64,000 bases of DNA from Chlorops oryzae. Its lineage: Eukaryota; Arthropoda; Insecta; Diptera; Chloropidae. Of the stretch, positions 24,816 to 36,893 are shown one piece after another; the stretch's first letter is position 1, and every line of letters starts with the position of its first letter. The notes beneath the pieces were generated by a model. The model saw only the letters and a list, made by a program, of their open reading frames with translations, searched no databases and was not told the origin of the DNA. Position numbers and translations under genes: made by a program. The DNA lies in NCBI GenBank assembly GCA_020466095.1, contig CM035806.1, positions 64,529,587 to 64,593,586 of the forward strand. Direction: 5' to 3'.

Positions 24816-26091
24816 ACAGGTTGTGCTGATAATGGAATTTCTTGAAAACGTAGTTGGCGTCGCTAGTATTAAATGGATATTAAATTTTATATCTGGAAGC
24901 TTCAAATGATTCGTTTCCAAAATGACTCTATAAATCAATTGTTGAATGAGATAAAGTCTTTTTGAAGGCTATTAATTACTTCAGACTTAACATATTGAAA
25001 AAAAGATTTCAATTAGATAAAATACTGTTATCTTAGCGAAAGCATAGTGAAGCCAGGGAAAATCTTATAGTGTTGGATGGCCACACCGCCCCAGGAAAAT
25101 CATTGGACAAATAGAATGTATGCAAAATTCAAGCTGGTGAAATGGCCGAAGACGGTGAAAAATTTGACCCCAAAAAGGGTTCCACGTAAAACATCAAAAA
25201 AATTTACAAAATGATTTTGAATGACCGTAAAATGAAGTTGATCGAGATAGCAGAGGCCTTAAAGATATCAAAGGAACGTGTTGGTCATATCATTCATCAA
25301 TATTTGGATATAAAAAAGCTCTGTGCAAAATGGGTGCCGCGCGAGCTCACATTTGACCACAAACAACAACGTGTTGATGATTCTGAGCGGTGTTTGCAGC
25401 TGTTAACTCGCAATACACCCGAGTTTTTTGCGTCGATATGTGACAATGGATGAAACATGGCTCTATCACTACACTCCTGAGTCCAATCGACAGTCGGCTG
25501 AGTGGACAACGATCGGTGAACCGTCTCCGAAGCGTGGAAAGACTCAAAAGTCCGCTGACAAAGTAATGGCCTCTGTTTTTTGGGATTAGCATGGAATAAT
25601 TTTTATCGATTATCTTGAGAAGGGAAAAACCATCAACAGTGACTATTATATGTCATTATTGGAGTGTTTGAAGGTCGAAATCGCGGCTAAACGGCCCCAT
25701 ATGAAGAAGAAAAAAGTGTTGTTCCACCAAAACAACGCACCGTGCCACAAGTCATTGAGAACGATGGCAAAAATTCATGAATTAGGCTTCGAATTGCTTC
25801 CCCACCCACCGTATTCTCCAGATCTGGCCCCCAGCGACTTTTTCTTGTTCTCAGACCACAAAAGGATGCTCACAGGGAAAAAATTTGGCTGGAATGAAGA
25901 GGTGATCGCCGAAACTGAGGCCTATTTTGAGGCAAAACCGAAGGAGTACTACCAAAATGGTATCAAAAAATTGGAAGGTCGTTATAATCGTTGTATCGCT
26001 CTTGAAGGGAACTATGTTGAATAATAAAAACGAATTTTGACAAAAAAATGTGTTTTTCTTTGTTAGACCGGGGAATTATCAGCCAACCTGT
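24816..26091 (+). mobile_element. mariner element, irritans subfamily (Himar1-like), degenerate
   Basis: Terminal repeats ACAGGTTGTGCTGATAA and TTATCAGCCAACCTGT (inverted partner) are flanked by TA at 24814-24815 and 26092-26093. The length of 1,276 bp is close to that of complete mariners. It contains a transposase pseudogene (25211-26024 well conserved, the upstream third badly decayed). It is a single insertion in the Wnt5 intron. Confidence 0.9.
25211..26024 (+). pseudogene. mariner transposase pseudogene (Himar1-like)
   Basis: The conserved part begins MILNDRKMKLIEIAEALKIS and ends RYNRCIALEGNYVE with its stop at 26022-26024. Between them are WVPREL, the first catalytic Asp in TMDETW, and SPDLAPSDFF with the third. 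The copy is dead in several ways: a frameshift near 25437 separates the first block from TMDETW, an in-frame stop follows VFWD at about 25588, and the second catalytic Asp is replaced by Asn (FHQNNAPCHKS instead of Asp-Asn-Ala-Pro). The region upstream of 25211, which should encode the N-terminal helix-turn-helix, retains only scraps such as YAKFK. The residues match the irritans/Himar1 subfamily closely, so the insertion is moderately old but not ancient. Confidence 0.9.
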
Positions 26092-26891
26092 TAGTATCTG
26101 AAACACTTTAGCTTTAGGAGCAGTTTTTATGATTTTGACAACAGACCCTTGTACGGGAAGTACCCCTAAAATTGGTCGGATCAAGCCAATTCTCGAGCCC
26201 ATGTCATCAAGTGATAGAAGATAGCCACTTTTATTATTTCGTCAGATAAACATCGGATTTTGCCGGCTGTTGTGAAGAAATATAGGTACATGGATAAACA
26301 TTGAGTAAATGCATTTATATGCATTGCAGATCTTTATAACGAAGCCTCCAAACTTTTGATATGGCTGTTATCTTGAGGGTTTTGGTTTATTTTTTAAAAT
26401 ATATGTTATAAAAGAGCCAGGTAAATGGGAGATGAAAAATCCGGCTCATTATTCAAATGGAAATGACAAGATAACTTGCTAAAGCGGAAGTCGGAGGGTA
26501 ATGCAAAAAAAAAAAATTAAAAATTCCTTAGAAAATGGCAACAAAACGACAACGTTCGACAAACTACTTGATAGAAAATAAAATATAAATCAAATAGATT
26601 CGGCGCTCGAAGATGACTTTAGTCTTCAGACTCGATCTTATAATCTAATCTGAAAACATTGGTTGTGCGAAGCAAAATAAGCTCCAAGCCATATAGAAAT
26701 GTTTAAGTTTGCAGTAAATGTATGAAAAGCATAATCAAGATTGAACTCAATGCCATATTTGTTCTCAGTGGGCTTATGAATCCTGACAAATCTGCCGTGT
26801 TTAATAAAATGGCATTATTGAACATTGACGCAGCTGTCTCCTTATTAGTAACATTGCAGAAGCAATTTTTTGCATAATTTTCATAATTGTA

Positions 26892-28032
26892 CACTCAGAG
26901 GAAAACATCCCATAACAATATTAAAAGTACGACCATTGTTTTAATAGGACGCTTTTCAATAGTATTTTACTACTAAAACAATAGTTTTCTAATGAAATCG
27001 ATGGTTTTCGGGTTATTCTAACAATAGTTTTCACATTGTTATTATTAATACATAGGACACACATTATTAGTTTAAAAAGAAATACGATAGGTTTATTGGT
27101 ATTTTACCATTAATAATTAATAACATGTACTATTAATTTCATAGTACGATACCATTAATTTTCAATGGTATCGATACCATTAGTTCAACGTGAGACCCGA
27201 TTAATTTAATATTATTTGCATATTAATTCAATAACATTGCTACTATTATTTGAAATAAGGTACTCCTCATTAAAATAATCAGAAGCAACTATAAATTTAA
27301 TATAATTTATCCTGTTGATTTATGATTTCACGTTCCGCCATGTTTTTCGAATGGCGGAATGAGAATTATCCGTCGGCATCTGTTTTGTCTGCGAGAAAAA
27401 AATATTTTTATAAAGAAAAATTTATTTAATTTCCATCGATGAAATGACCCTTGAAAAATGAAGAAGTACAATGAACACTTTCACCATAAATCTAAGCTGG
27501 CATATGCTTTTGGGACTTATGAATCGCAAAATATTTTTAAATGAAGTCGATATTTTGTTAATCATTCATTTGATATTCAATTTATAAGACACACTAGAAA
27601 ATCGTTTTTTCCTTCTTGTTGTAATGAAGTAATATGCATAAATGAGTAAGATACATAATGTATTTATATGTATCTCTCTCTTTTTGTCATTTCGTTTTAC
27701 GTTCGTTTTCGTTTCGTTCTTTTCCTTGCATTGATATTCGAATTCAAATTTCGAAGTTTATTAATGATATTCCACTATTGTATCAATAGGATCTTCATAT
27801 TGATTTTCAACAGGATATGTCGGTTTAATGGTACAACCTATTGATTTTTAATAAGACATGGTATTAAATTAAAACCGTAAGACTATTAGAATAATAGTAC
27901 AAATGTACTATTATAAAAACTATTTCAAAACTATTGTGGTTATGGTCCAAGTCACATTGACTAATTTTAATCGTAAAAGACCATTGGAGTAATGGGATTC
28001 GCATTGATTTTACGGGATTTTTTCTCTGAGTG
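26892..28032. mobile_element. 1.1-kb TA-flanked TIR element with palindromic subterminal repeats
   Basis: Ends CACTCAGAGGAAAA and (inverted) CACTCAGAGAAAAAATCCCG, flanked by TA (26890-26891, 28033-28034). The outer ~350 bp on the left and ~260 bp on the right are built from short motifs such as ACCATTAAT, AACAATAGTTTT and GGTATCGATACCATTA. The centre is non-coding and includes a GGCGGAAT hairpin at about 27336-27360. No transposase is present. Its end motif resembles CACCGAGAGAAA of the element at 42165-43073. Confidence 0.7.
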
Positions 28033-28199
28033 TACTTTGTGTAACACATTGGCTCTTTCATAACATTCACCAGCTCGTTCCGTAATGAAAAGTTATGAAA
28101 GAGCCGATTTAAAATTTCAAAAACTGATTATTTCATTTGGTTTTGTAAAGTGTTTAAATTTGTTTTATGCAATTACCTACGTTAATAAATGAATAAAGG

Positions 28200-28371
28200 T
28201 AAGAGAAAGTAGGTAGGTAAGTTGAAGTGTCCCCTAACATGCGACTTTTTGCAAAGCCAGTGCTAGGCTTGGAACATTACACGCCGTTTCGCCTGTGCCG
28301 GGAATCGAACCTCGGACCCTGGGATCAAGACCATAGCACGCATCCACTACGCAATTCCAGAGCCACAAAAG
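28200..28371 (-). repeat. tRNA-like (SINE-like) sequence
   Basis: Read on the minus strand, 28296-28371 shows an A-box-like TTGCGTAGTGG and a perfect B box GGTTCGATTCC, spaced as in a tRNA and followed by a non-tRNA tail. The T-arm stem pairs poorly, so a functional tRNA is unlikely. It is best read as a tRNA-derived SINE head or decayed tRNA pseudogene. Element borders are uncertain. Confidence 0.5.
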
Positions 28372-29302
28372 AAAGTAGAATCAATATTATTATTTTTTTT
28401 TTTTAAGTATGTAAGGTATGTGCACCATTAGGGCGTTTCACAGTTGAAAAAACGGTTGAATTTCGAAGATGGCCCCCTGTCAAACGAAAGATAAGGTAAA
28501 TTGAAAAATTTGGGCACCATTTTCAATTTTTTTATTCCTGAGAAGTTACACGCAAAAAACCAAGTTTTGATTTTTTCGTTGGCGCTCCTAACTTAAAAGC
28601 CGTAATTTCAAAATAATATATGAAATCAAAGGCTCGTATGCATAAAAATGAGATGAATCTCTGACTTGAGTCAATCGACAATTAGTCTTTTTGCATATCA
28701 AACTAAGCAATTGCTCAAAAACTCGAGAAAAAGGTCTGATCTCATCTTTATGCATACCGGGCATGTTACTGAAATGACTACTAAAATCGTCAAAAACTTT
28801 AAATGCTTCTAAAATCACGCTGAGTAAGTTTTGACCGGGCTTTCAACTTTAAATTCGGAGGGAATAATATATGTATCGCTTTGATCTATTATAATGAAAT
28901 ACAGGATTTGTTGTAACGAATTTTGGGGCACATAAAATATCGTAAATCGTCAGTTTTTGACGATATTGATTTCCGTAACATGCCCGTACGAGCCAAAAGC
29001 TCGGCAGTTTTCCTATAAAACTGCATACCACGATATTAAATTATTAAATATTGCTTTGTCTTTTATGACCATCAAAGTCAAAAATAGTGAAATTTTGGCT
29101 TTTAAAATCGGTTATTTTTAAATTAATACAAACGGGTCCAGTTTTTTTTTTTTTGACTCTTTTCGAAAACTTTGAGTTTTTCTTTTTAATTTGATACCAT
29201 GGTTGCTAAAAAAAAGGTTTCACAATCAATGGAAAACTAAGGTTTGAAAATATTTATTTTGTATTTTTGACTCACAGAAAAGTTATTTTAATCAATTTTA
29301 TT
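28372..29302. other. Intronic stretch, no gene seen
   Basis: A small inverted repeat (TATGCATAAAAATGAGAT near 28637, mirrored near 28740-28756) is the only structure noticed. Confidence 0.45.
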
Positions 29303-29486
29303 GAGCATACTTTTAGGCAGCTTGAGAAAAAGAAAAATCGAATTTCAAAATTTCTGGAATATGACAAAAAGATCAAAAGATCTATTAATGATTGCGGTGC
29401 TAAACAAATTTCAGATTATTTTGAAACATTATTCGAGCTTTGCCGAATAGTTTTTTAGTTTTACATATCCGCCTAAAAGTATGCTC
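29303..29486. mobile_element. Short MITE with 16-bp perfect inverted ends
   Basis: GAGCATACTTTTAGGC at 29303-29318 and its exact reverse complement at 29471-29486 bound a 184-bp AT-rich segment. No certain target duplication was found. Confidence 0.55.
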
Positions 29487-29594
29487 ACCAATTTAGTCGA
29501 ATTCTTTCCGCGCCTCTAGCTCCTTACGAGTGCAAGATGGACCCCCCTTCCCCTAAAATTTTTTGTCCGTCTGGACCCCAAATATCACCTCATT

Positions 29595-29650
29595 CAGGGT
29601 GACGAGAGAAGTCGATCTAGCCATGTCTGTCTGTCTGTATGTCGGTCACA
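29595..29650 (+). mobile_element. mini-me core fragment
   Basis: GTCGATCTAGCCATGTCTGT and a (GTCY)n run match the mini-me core, here without the usual 5' TA tract or 3' end. Confidence 0.45.
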
Positions 29651-30257
29651 AATTAGTTTTTCGTAATTTACTCCTAAGCCATGAAATTAATCAAATTGAA
29701 ATTTGACATGGACTTGCCCCTGGTAAATGTCCGAAAAACTGCATACAAATTTTTTTCGTAGTCCTATCTAGGATTGTGGGATAACTTTTTCACTATACAT
29801 CCCAGACTGTTGAAATTTGGAGTGGGTATAGCTACTATATAGACTTAAGCCTTAACTTAAAAAAAATTGAGACATCGGTTTAACTATGGTCACCATTCTA
29901 CTAATTAAAAAAAAAAAAAAAAATGTTTTTCTCATATTTGTATATAAAACGGTTTGTTTTTTACTACTTCTGGTTGTGTATTTAGAAACCAAAGTACTCA
30001 CTTGCGGTTAAATTTTGACTATAAACACCATTCGCAAATTGTGGATTTTAATGGTTTAACATTTTTTAAGCTGGAAAGGTATGGAAAAGGTATGTGTGCA
30101 ATCGGCTAAGCCGATGTAGACTCCTTTATTTGTTTCTTGTTGAAGATGTTTCCTTGCATCTATGCAAGGCCAAGGGCACATTTTCAGACCCGTCCGACAG
30201 GTCTGAGTCCTTATGTTGTTGAGCGGCAGCAGCTGCTAACTTGGCCCAGTCTTTTAA

Positions 30258-30568
30258 GGCCCGATATTACAGTGCATACTTAAGGTCTCCTTACCACTTA
30301 GGTAATGCTTAAGTTTGTAAAGCATTTTAACAGTACAAATTTTAAGTGCTCCTTAAAAAAGATTTCAAATTAATTTAATGAAGGAATTTCACAAAAATAA
30401 CCAAATTTAAAAAATTATAAACAATATTTATAGGTTTTTTCAAATGTTTACAACCGAAAACAATTTTCGTGAGTTTTGGATAAAAATTGACTGTTAAACC
30501 GCTTGACACTTAAGGTGTTCTTAAGACTTCAAGCTCCTTAACTTAAGTATACACTGTAATATCGGGCC
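30258..30568. mobile_element. Harbinger-type MITE, 311 bp
   Basis: GGCCCGATATTACAGTG and a further ten bases at the left are mirrored at the right with a single mismatch in ~27 bp. A 3-bp TAA duplication flanks it (30255-30257, 30569-30571). The TAA target and GGC start fit PIF/Harbinger MITEs. The high arm identity suggests a young insertion. Confidence 0.75.
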
Positions 30569-30586
30569 TAAATGTGTTGGTCTGTT

Positions 30587-31645
30587 TTTATTTTATTTTA
30601 TTAGGAGAGGGACAATTGTGCACTGCGACCAGAGGTGATCTATTGTGCTATCCCGTGTCTTGTTAACACCAGCTCAATCTAAGGTTTTTGATAAGCGCTA
30701 CGATTGATCTGGGATTAAATGTTTTTATCTCATCAGGCTGTGGAAACGCCTTGTTGAGGTATTTCAATCGCTTGGTGGCGAGTGCCGGGCAAGAACAGAG
30801 CAGGTGAGTGGTGGTCTCGCACTGCTCTATGCAGTATCGGCATATGTCCGTGTCTGAGAGTTTTATTCTCTTCAGATGGTACCCAACTGGTCCATGACCA
30901 GTCATGAATCCGGTTAGTAGGCTGATTTCAAGCCTACTGAGGTTTAGGATTTCCTTGGCTTTAAAACAGCCTGGTCTCAGGAGATTTTTTGCCTGCCGTA
31001 GGCCGTCGAGCATGGCCCAGTGCCTGCTAATCTTCCTGTGTTTCCATGCCTCCAGGATTTTGTCAAGATAGCTCGCCTGTACAGTACAGAAGGGTTCTGG
31101 ACCTGTGAAGTCTGTATCAGCTCCCTTCTTTGCTAGCTGGTCTGCTATTTCGTTGCCTTCAAATCCTTCGTGTCCAGGAATCCATATAAGCGTTACATGA
31201 TTGCACTTAGATAGTTCCTGAAGAAGTTTTAGGCAGAGCAGCACAAGTTTTGAGCTCACAACGTTGGATTGCAAGGCTTTGAGCGCTGCTTGGCTGTCCG
31301 AGTGAATGGCTATGAGCGCTCCAGAAAGGCGTCTTCTTAGACATTCTCTGGCGCATAGTTCAATGGCATAAATTTCTGCCTGAAAGACTGATGGAAATTT
31401 TCCCATCGGGACGGATAGTTTGAGATTGGGGCCATAGACTCCGGCCCCACTGTTCTCATTTTCAAGTTTTGACCCATCCGTGTACCATGCAAGTGTTTCC
31501 GCTGGTAGGCATACCTTTCTATCCGCCCAGTCTTGTCGGGGGTGTATCAAAACCTCGAACTTCCTGTTGAATATGTATGTTTTCTCGCAACCATCTGGCA
31601 TCCTGAATGAAGGTTCATAGAAAGCCATTTCCAGGATTGTTGGTT
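30587..31645 (-). mobile_element. 5'-truncated LINE with (TAAAA)n tail and 12-bp target duplication
   Basis: On the minus strand it holds a 321-codon open frame, a ~70-bp 3' UTR and a TAAAATAAAATAAAA tail. A 12-bp duplication TGTTGGTCTGTT occurs at 30575-30586 and 31646-31657, the mark of target-primed reverse transcription. It landed a few bases from the Harbinger MITE at 30258-30568. Confidence 0.85.
30663..31628 (-). pseudogene. LINE pol C-terminal part: RNase H and zinc finger, frame intact
   Basis: A 321-residue uninterrupted frame encoding the end of a non-LTR retrotransposon polyprotein. The RNase HI domain (about residues 45-175) keeps all catalytic acids: WYTDGSK (Asp), QAEIYAIELCA (Glu), IHSDSQAAL (Asp) and GNEIADQLAKKGA (Asp). 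A C-terminal CRYCIEQCETTTHLLCSCPA zinc finger follows, as in I and Loa group elements. Endonuclease and reverse transcriptase are missing through 5' truncation, so the Met at 31628 is probably just an internal codon. The lack of any stop in a non-selected fragment points to a recent insertion. It is antisense to Wnt5. Confidence 0.8.
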
Positions 31646-32736
31646 TGTTGGTCTGTTAAGGAACATTTTAATGAAAATTAAAAACTTAAAAAAAACACAT
31701 TTAGAACCAATTTCATTGACGCAAACTTGTCTCAATAATTTAATAAAACGACAGGTTTTTTCAATTCAGGAATATTTACCCGATTAGAACTCAAAAGGTC
31801 ACCAAATACATAGCATATTTTTTACGTATCGGATACTATAAACTCAACATCAATTCGCTCTCACAATTTTCAATCGGCTGCAATTGCTCTCAATATTTCA
31901 GGATTTTCTTGAAATTTTTTTTCCAAGATAATAGTTAAGGAAACGCTCCAACTTTTAGAAGAACATGCAAATGTTATAGTTGTAAGTTGATCAAATCAAA
32001 AATGGACCTTGATAGGAGCCGGGCCTTCCCAAGTGCACTTCCTTTTTTTTTTTTTTTTGCTGTCTAGGAAACTTGCTCTTCCGTAGCGAAATTCCTCAAT
32101 GCTTACACAACGCAATATAGACCGTTCACTGTTCGGAGAGTGTCGCGTATAAAAAACGCAACTATAAGTATGCATTTGCGGAGGAAGGTGGCCTATAAAC
32201 GCATTTTTCGTTCCCCTTTAACCCTGATTTGGATATTTTGAGTTGTAACGCTTTTTAAGCAAAAGAGCGATGTGTCTCTATTTGACATTTTCAAAGATGT
32301 CTTGTTAATTAAAATGTTACTAGTAACTATGTATGTATGTATGTAGTTTTTTGACGAAGAAACAGAAGTCGAACAGAATAAATGGGCATTTCTGCCAGTC
32401 GCGTTTTCTTGAATGGAAAGAAACTTGATGTTCATTAAAAAAATGAGATCATAGACTACTGCCACAGCTTTCAAGTAATTAAAAACTTCTTATTACCTCC
32501 ATGGCTTGTAAAAATTTTAATTAGAAAGAATATATAGGTATATTTATATATATATACGTATAGAGAAATTGTCACAGTCACAATTGCAATGCTTTGAGTC
32601 AAAAAATTATCAAAAGCTTTCGGCATATGTGACTCGAAGAATACCCTATACGCTTATATTCCATGACAATCAGATGAGATAGTTACGCCCTACGAATTCT
32701 AAAATGCCTCAAGCCATTGAAATTTTTGTTCGTTTT

Positions 32737-33802
32737 TACATCCGAAACACTTTGCGTCGAGGGTAAATTGCGTTTGTGTGGTTGTTTGTAACACCCGGAA
32801 CCAGTCGATATAGATCATACAACATGAATAGAAACAGAAGCGTAGCGAGCTTTTAAATTACGAAAATAAAAAACCCTTTTAAATGGTACAAAAATAATGA
32901 AAATCGGGTAAGGAAAAAAAAAATATAGCGTTTTAAAGGTGCAGGTGCATTATTTTCCCAAAACTTCTTCGAAACTTCGATTTTTTTATTTTTGTCCACT
33001 TTCGTTACATTGTGCATCGTGCCACGGGCGCCGAAATGTCTCGCTACGCCACTGTATAGAAATGATCAGCTTCACCAGGATATTCTACTTAGCCATGTCA
33101 GTCGGTCCGTATACTGTTTTCTTATTGAAGGAGTTGAGCTATCTGGATGAAATTTGGTGTACGTGTTGGCAGGGGCATGAGTAAGATTAAGTTCGAGAGT
33201 GAAGGGGATCGGCCCATTTTAGAGGTACCTCCAGTACTAGGGTCTGTCACAAAAATCACAAAAACTGCTCTGAAATCGAAGTTTTTCAAGATATTTTGAT
33301 GAAAGATATTTGATCATATTTAAAGGCAAGTAATACGATTTCCAAAAATTGGAAAAGTGGGCGCGACAGAAGGGCGTTTTTCGAAATTCAAATGGGACTT
33401 GAACGAAAGTAGGCACGCATGCTTCCTTTGCAGCCATAAACAGCCTCCACATCAATTCCATAAAAAGTCAATTTTTAGGGGAACCTCCATTACTGGGGTC
33501 TGCCAAAAAAGTCCCAAAAACTGTCTAAAAATCAGACTTGTTCGCCATTTTTCATTTTATATTCATTATATTTTAGCCTGTGATTTGGAATTTAAAAAAT
33601 TCGTTAAAGTGGGCGTGGCAAAGGGGCGGTTTTCAAAAAGAAATTGACGAAAAGTTGGTATATGTGGCCCCTTAACAATCTCTAGAATATTCTTTCTTAA
33701 TGGTCCTGTTTTTTTGGACGTGTTTAAAAAATTATTTCAACGTATGGCGGTGTGTCGGGTATTTTATTGTCGGGCTCGCCTGACTGTAACACCCTTACTT
33801 GT
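32737..33802 (+). mobile_element. mini-me type element, subfamily A, copy 3, with nested MITE
   Basis: Starts at the GTCGAGGGTAAATTGCG block and ends GTCGGGCTCGCCTGAC, TGTAACACCCTTACTTG. The core (ATGATCAGCTTCACC) is at about 33061. A 220-bp hAT-type MITE (32835-33054) splits the 5' portion from the core. The copy is longer than copy 2 because it repeats the segment containing TGGGCG(T/C)G. Confidence 0.75.
32835..33054. mobile_element. hAT-type MITE, 220 bp, copy 2
   Basis: Ends CAGAAGCGTAGCGAG and (inverted) CAGTGGCGTAGCGAG, related to the element at 17504-17668. The flanking octamers AATAGAAA and TATAGAAA match at seven of eight positions, consistent with an aged 8-bp target duplication. 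It is nested in a mini-me element. Confidence 0.75.
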
Positions 33803-36054
33803 TGATTTTATGTTGAGTACATTTTCCACCTCTTCTATACATTCCAGTGTAGGCGATATGTGCAATGTGTATGCCTGTGAATGTTCCTCATCTCGCCATC
33901 GAAAGCAATTTCAATTTCGTATCAAGTGTAGAGCTGAATGCAGCAAATGCTTCTCGCTAACGTGAACGCGTAACTTGCTGCAAGTTCTGCTGTTGACAGC
34001 GAGGGGCAATTTAAATATTTACCTCAACCGTTTGCGGGCCTTCACTTTTTCGCTCGCTTACTTCGTGCTATTCCTCGAGCATGTGGTTGAAGGGTACTTA
34101 ATGCTCCTCTAAGCTAGTTTATATTATGTGTGCGATGTTGTTGCCGCTTCTGCTCTTATGTATGATTCACGTTGTTTCCGCCACTGTTGAGCTTATTTCA
34201 TTTGTGCGTACAACAATTGTTTATGTTTACCCACCACTGGGTGGAGATTGTTTCACAGATCTTTTGTTTTATGTTGTCTTTAATTTTTATTTTGTTTTTT
34301 AATTATTAATTATTTTTATTATTTATTTTTTTTTTTAAATATATTTAGTGTGTTTCCCTCCCAAAAAGTTGCCAAGTGATCTTATTTTCACCAGTTTTAC
34401 TATATGTCCCTTCTTTTGTAAAACAAGTAAAAAAAAGTATTCTCAATAGTCAAAATGTTAAATATGACACTGTGTAAATATTGCATATATTGACAGAATT
34501 TTGTTTCAATTTAAAAAAAAAAATGTTGTTTTCCATAAAGCTGACAGCACTTCATGAGAGTCCCATTTGTGTTTGTGCAATGTAACATACATACGTGTTC
34601 ATGTAACAGCAACAATTGCTGACTGAGCCGTCTAAATAGCTTCAAAAATATGCTGCCGCCGGCTATGAGCGGTCTCTAGTCTCTATTTGACTCAAAGGAA
34701 CATATGCGTGTAATGCCTTGTAATGGATGGGAACGAGATGATGATGGCAAGGGAATGGAAATGGGATCGAATGGGATGAGATGAGATGGGATGGGATGGT
34801 GGTTTTCGTGGGTGCCGAAAGCCTAAAATTTTATCTGCCGGCTGTCGAAAGCCAAAAGCATTAAGCCCACAAAGACGGCTTACATCGACACACATACATA
34901 CACATTTCGTCGACGACGTCGTCGTCGCCCCGCCGCCGCCACCGCTGCCGCCTTCTTTGAGCCGAAAAAGAACGAATTCCGAATTCATAGAGCACAGCGC
35001 ACACAATCAGTTGAAAAAGCAAGGAAAATGCGGTCTAAAAAATGAAGAAATGACGAAAAAAAAAAGAAAAATCCTTCCACAGAATCCCCTAAGAAAAAGC
35101 CAAAAAAAAAAAAAAACTAAAAAGGAAACGTTTTTAAGGAGTTCCAAATGTAATTTGATGGGACGAGTTGCGTGCGGGTAACTCGAAAATGCGCGTTTAT
35201 TTGCGTGAATTAAGCAAACGCACGGGACACCGTCGGCTCGGGGGTTGGGATTTCGTTTTCTTCATATATGGACATATTTATATATATATTTTTTTCTATA
35301 TGTAATTTCGAAGTTGAGACCTTTTTCCTCTTCAATGCGCTTACTTTCACTGTTTGCAACATTGCCAGCAGCCTGGCCATATATACGTATGTACAATGTG
35401 CTTACCCTTAAGCAGCTAATCATACTCACAAGTATTGTAACTCATAAATACTTATGCGCTTACATATTGAAAGCAAAAAATGCGTATGTGCCGCGCCGCA
35501 CTTTGATAAGGATTACAGAGGATACTTTTGACTCAGCCAAAATGGCTGGAAAATTACTGAAATTCCATGCCCACTTTCTATGCACACAACACACTTTCTA
35601 CGTATCTCGAACGCTCGTGCTTTTGCGTTTTAAAAACATTTTGATTTAATTTTACACAAAACGAAAAAAAAAAACTTAAACGGATCAACAGTTGTTCGTG
35701 AGTTTTAAATCTTGTTTTGAACTTCTTTAAGCGTTAAGAAGCTGCAACGATAAGCGGACTTTGATACTCGTACGTCGAAAGTATGCGTATTCAGTCGCTT
35801 TGAGGTTTTCAATATAAGTTTTTGGGCAAGTTTTCTCCCCTTTGTTTAGCTTTGTGAAAAGGGTTGAAATTTGGGCTGAATGAGCTGCACTTAGATATAT
35901 AATCAACCCTTTTTTTTTTTTTTATTGCCAGATCAAAAGTGACTCCGATGCTTGAAATGAACATATTGAAAAGGCTGTGTTAATAACATCAGAGACTTAA
36001 TAAGTTGTTTTTGAAAACTATTTTAAAATCATTGGACGCCCTTGTCTATACTTT
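33803..36054. other. Intronic stretch, no gene seen
   Basis: Contains GGGAT-type repeats at 34727-34798 and a run of GTCGTC/GCCGCC triplets near 34908-34950. Open frames of 104 to 134 codons here have biased, low-complexity composition and no domain. Confidence 0.5.
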
Positions 36055-36893
36055 TCATATCCGAAATAATCTTGGTCGAGGGTATATTGCGTTTGTGCGT
36101 ACGTATGTAACACCCAGAACTTCAGAATTCGAGATAGACCATACAAAATATATATGTATATGTTAGATAGAAATGATCAGGATCACAATTGAGCTCTCTT
36201 GACGAAAGGGATGCGTGCTAACGGGAATATGAATAAGAACAAGTTCTAGAATGGACCCGATCGGACCGTTTTTAAGGGTACCTCCAGTGCTAGGGACTGT
36301 TGTGAAAATTACAAAAACTGCAAAAACCCAGAACTTTTCAAGATATTGTGACGAAATTTCACATTTGAGCATATTTAAAGGCAATTAATGTGTTTTCTGA
36401 TAGTTGGGAGAGTGGGCGTGGCAGAACGGCGTTGTTCTAAAATTCTCTCCTACACGTGAAATTCAAATGGGATTTGAACTAAAGTTGGCACGTATGCTTC
36501 CTTTGTAGCCATAAACATCCTCTCCAAAAAGTATTTTGATCGGTCTATTACTAAGGTCACCTCCATTACTAGGATCTGTCACAAAAATCCCAAAGCTGTC
36601 CCAAAATCTGGCTTTTTCGAAAAATTTCAATGAAATTTAGAGTTTGAGTGTGTATTTAGGCCTGTGATTAGAATTCAAAAAATTTGCAAAATTGGGCGTG
36701 GCAAAGGAGCGGTTTTCATATATAAATTGAACAAAATTCGGTATATGCGGCCCCTTATGACTTTAAAAATCTCTAGTATATTCTTTCTTAATGGTACTGT
36801 TTTTTGGGCGTGTTTTAAAAATTATTTAAACGTATGTCGGTTTGTTGGCTATTTTATTGTCAGGCGCACCTGACTATAACAGCCTTACTTGTT
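36055..36893 (+). mobile_element. mini-me type element, subfamily A, copy 4
   Basis: Begins near GGTCGAGGGTATATTGCG, has ATAGAAATGATCAGGATCAC with the rest of the core lost, and ends GTCAGGCGCACCTGAC, CTATAACAGCCTTACTTG. Repeated GTGGGCGTGGC segments fill the 3' half. Confidence 0.75.

Noticed and set aside
30663..31628. Host RNase H gene
   Set aside because: The C-terminal CCHC-type finger, A-rich tail and 12-bp target duplication identify it as a LINE tail.
34786..35181. 131-codon open frame with Pro and Lys-rich runs
   Set aside because: Composition reflects GGGAT, GCC and poly-A simple repeats, and an antisense frame is equally open; no homology is recognised.
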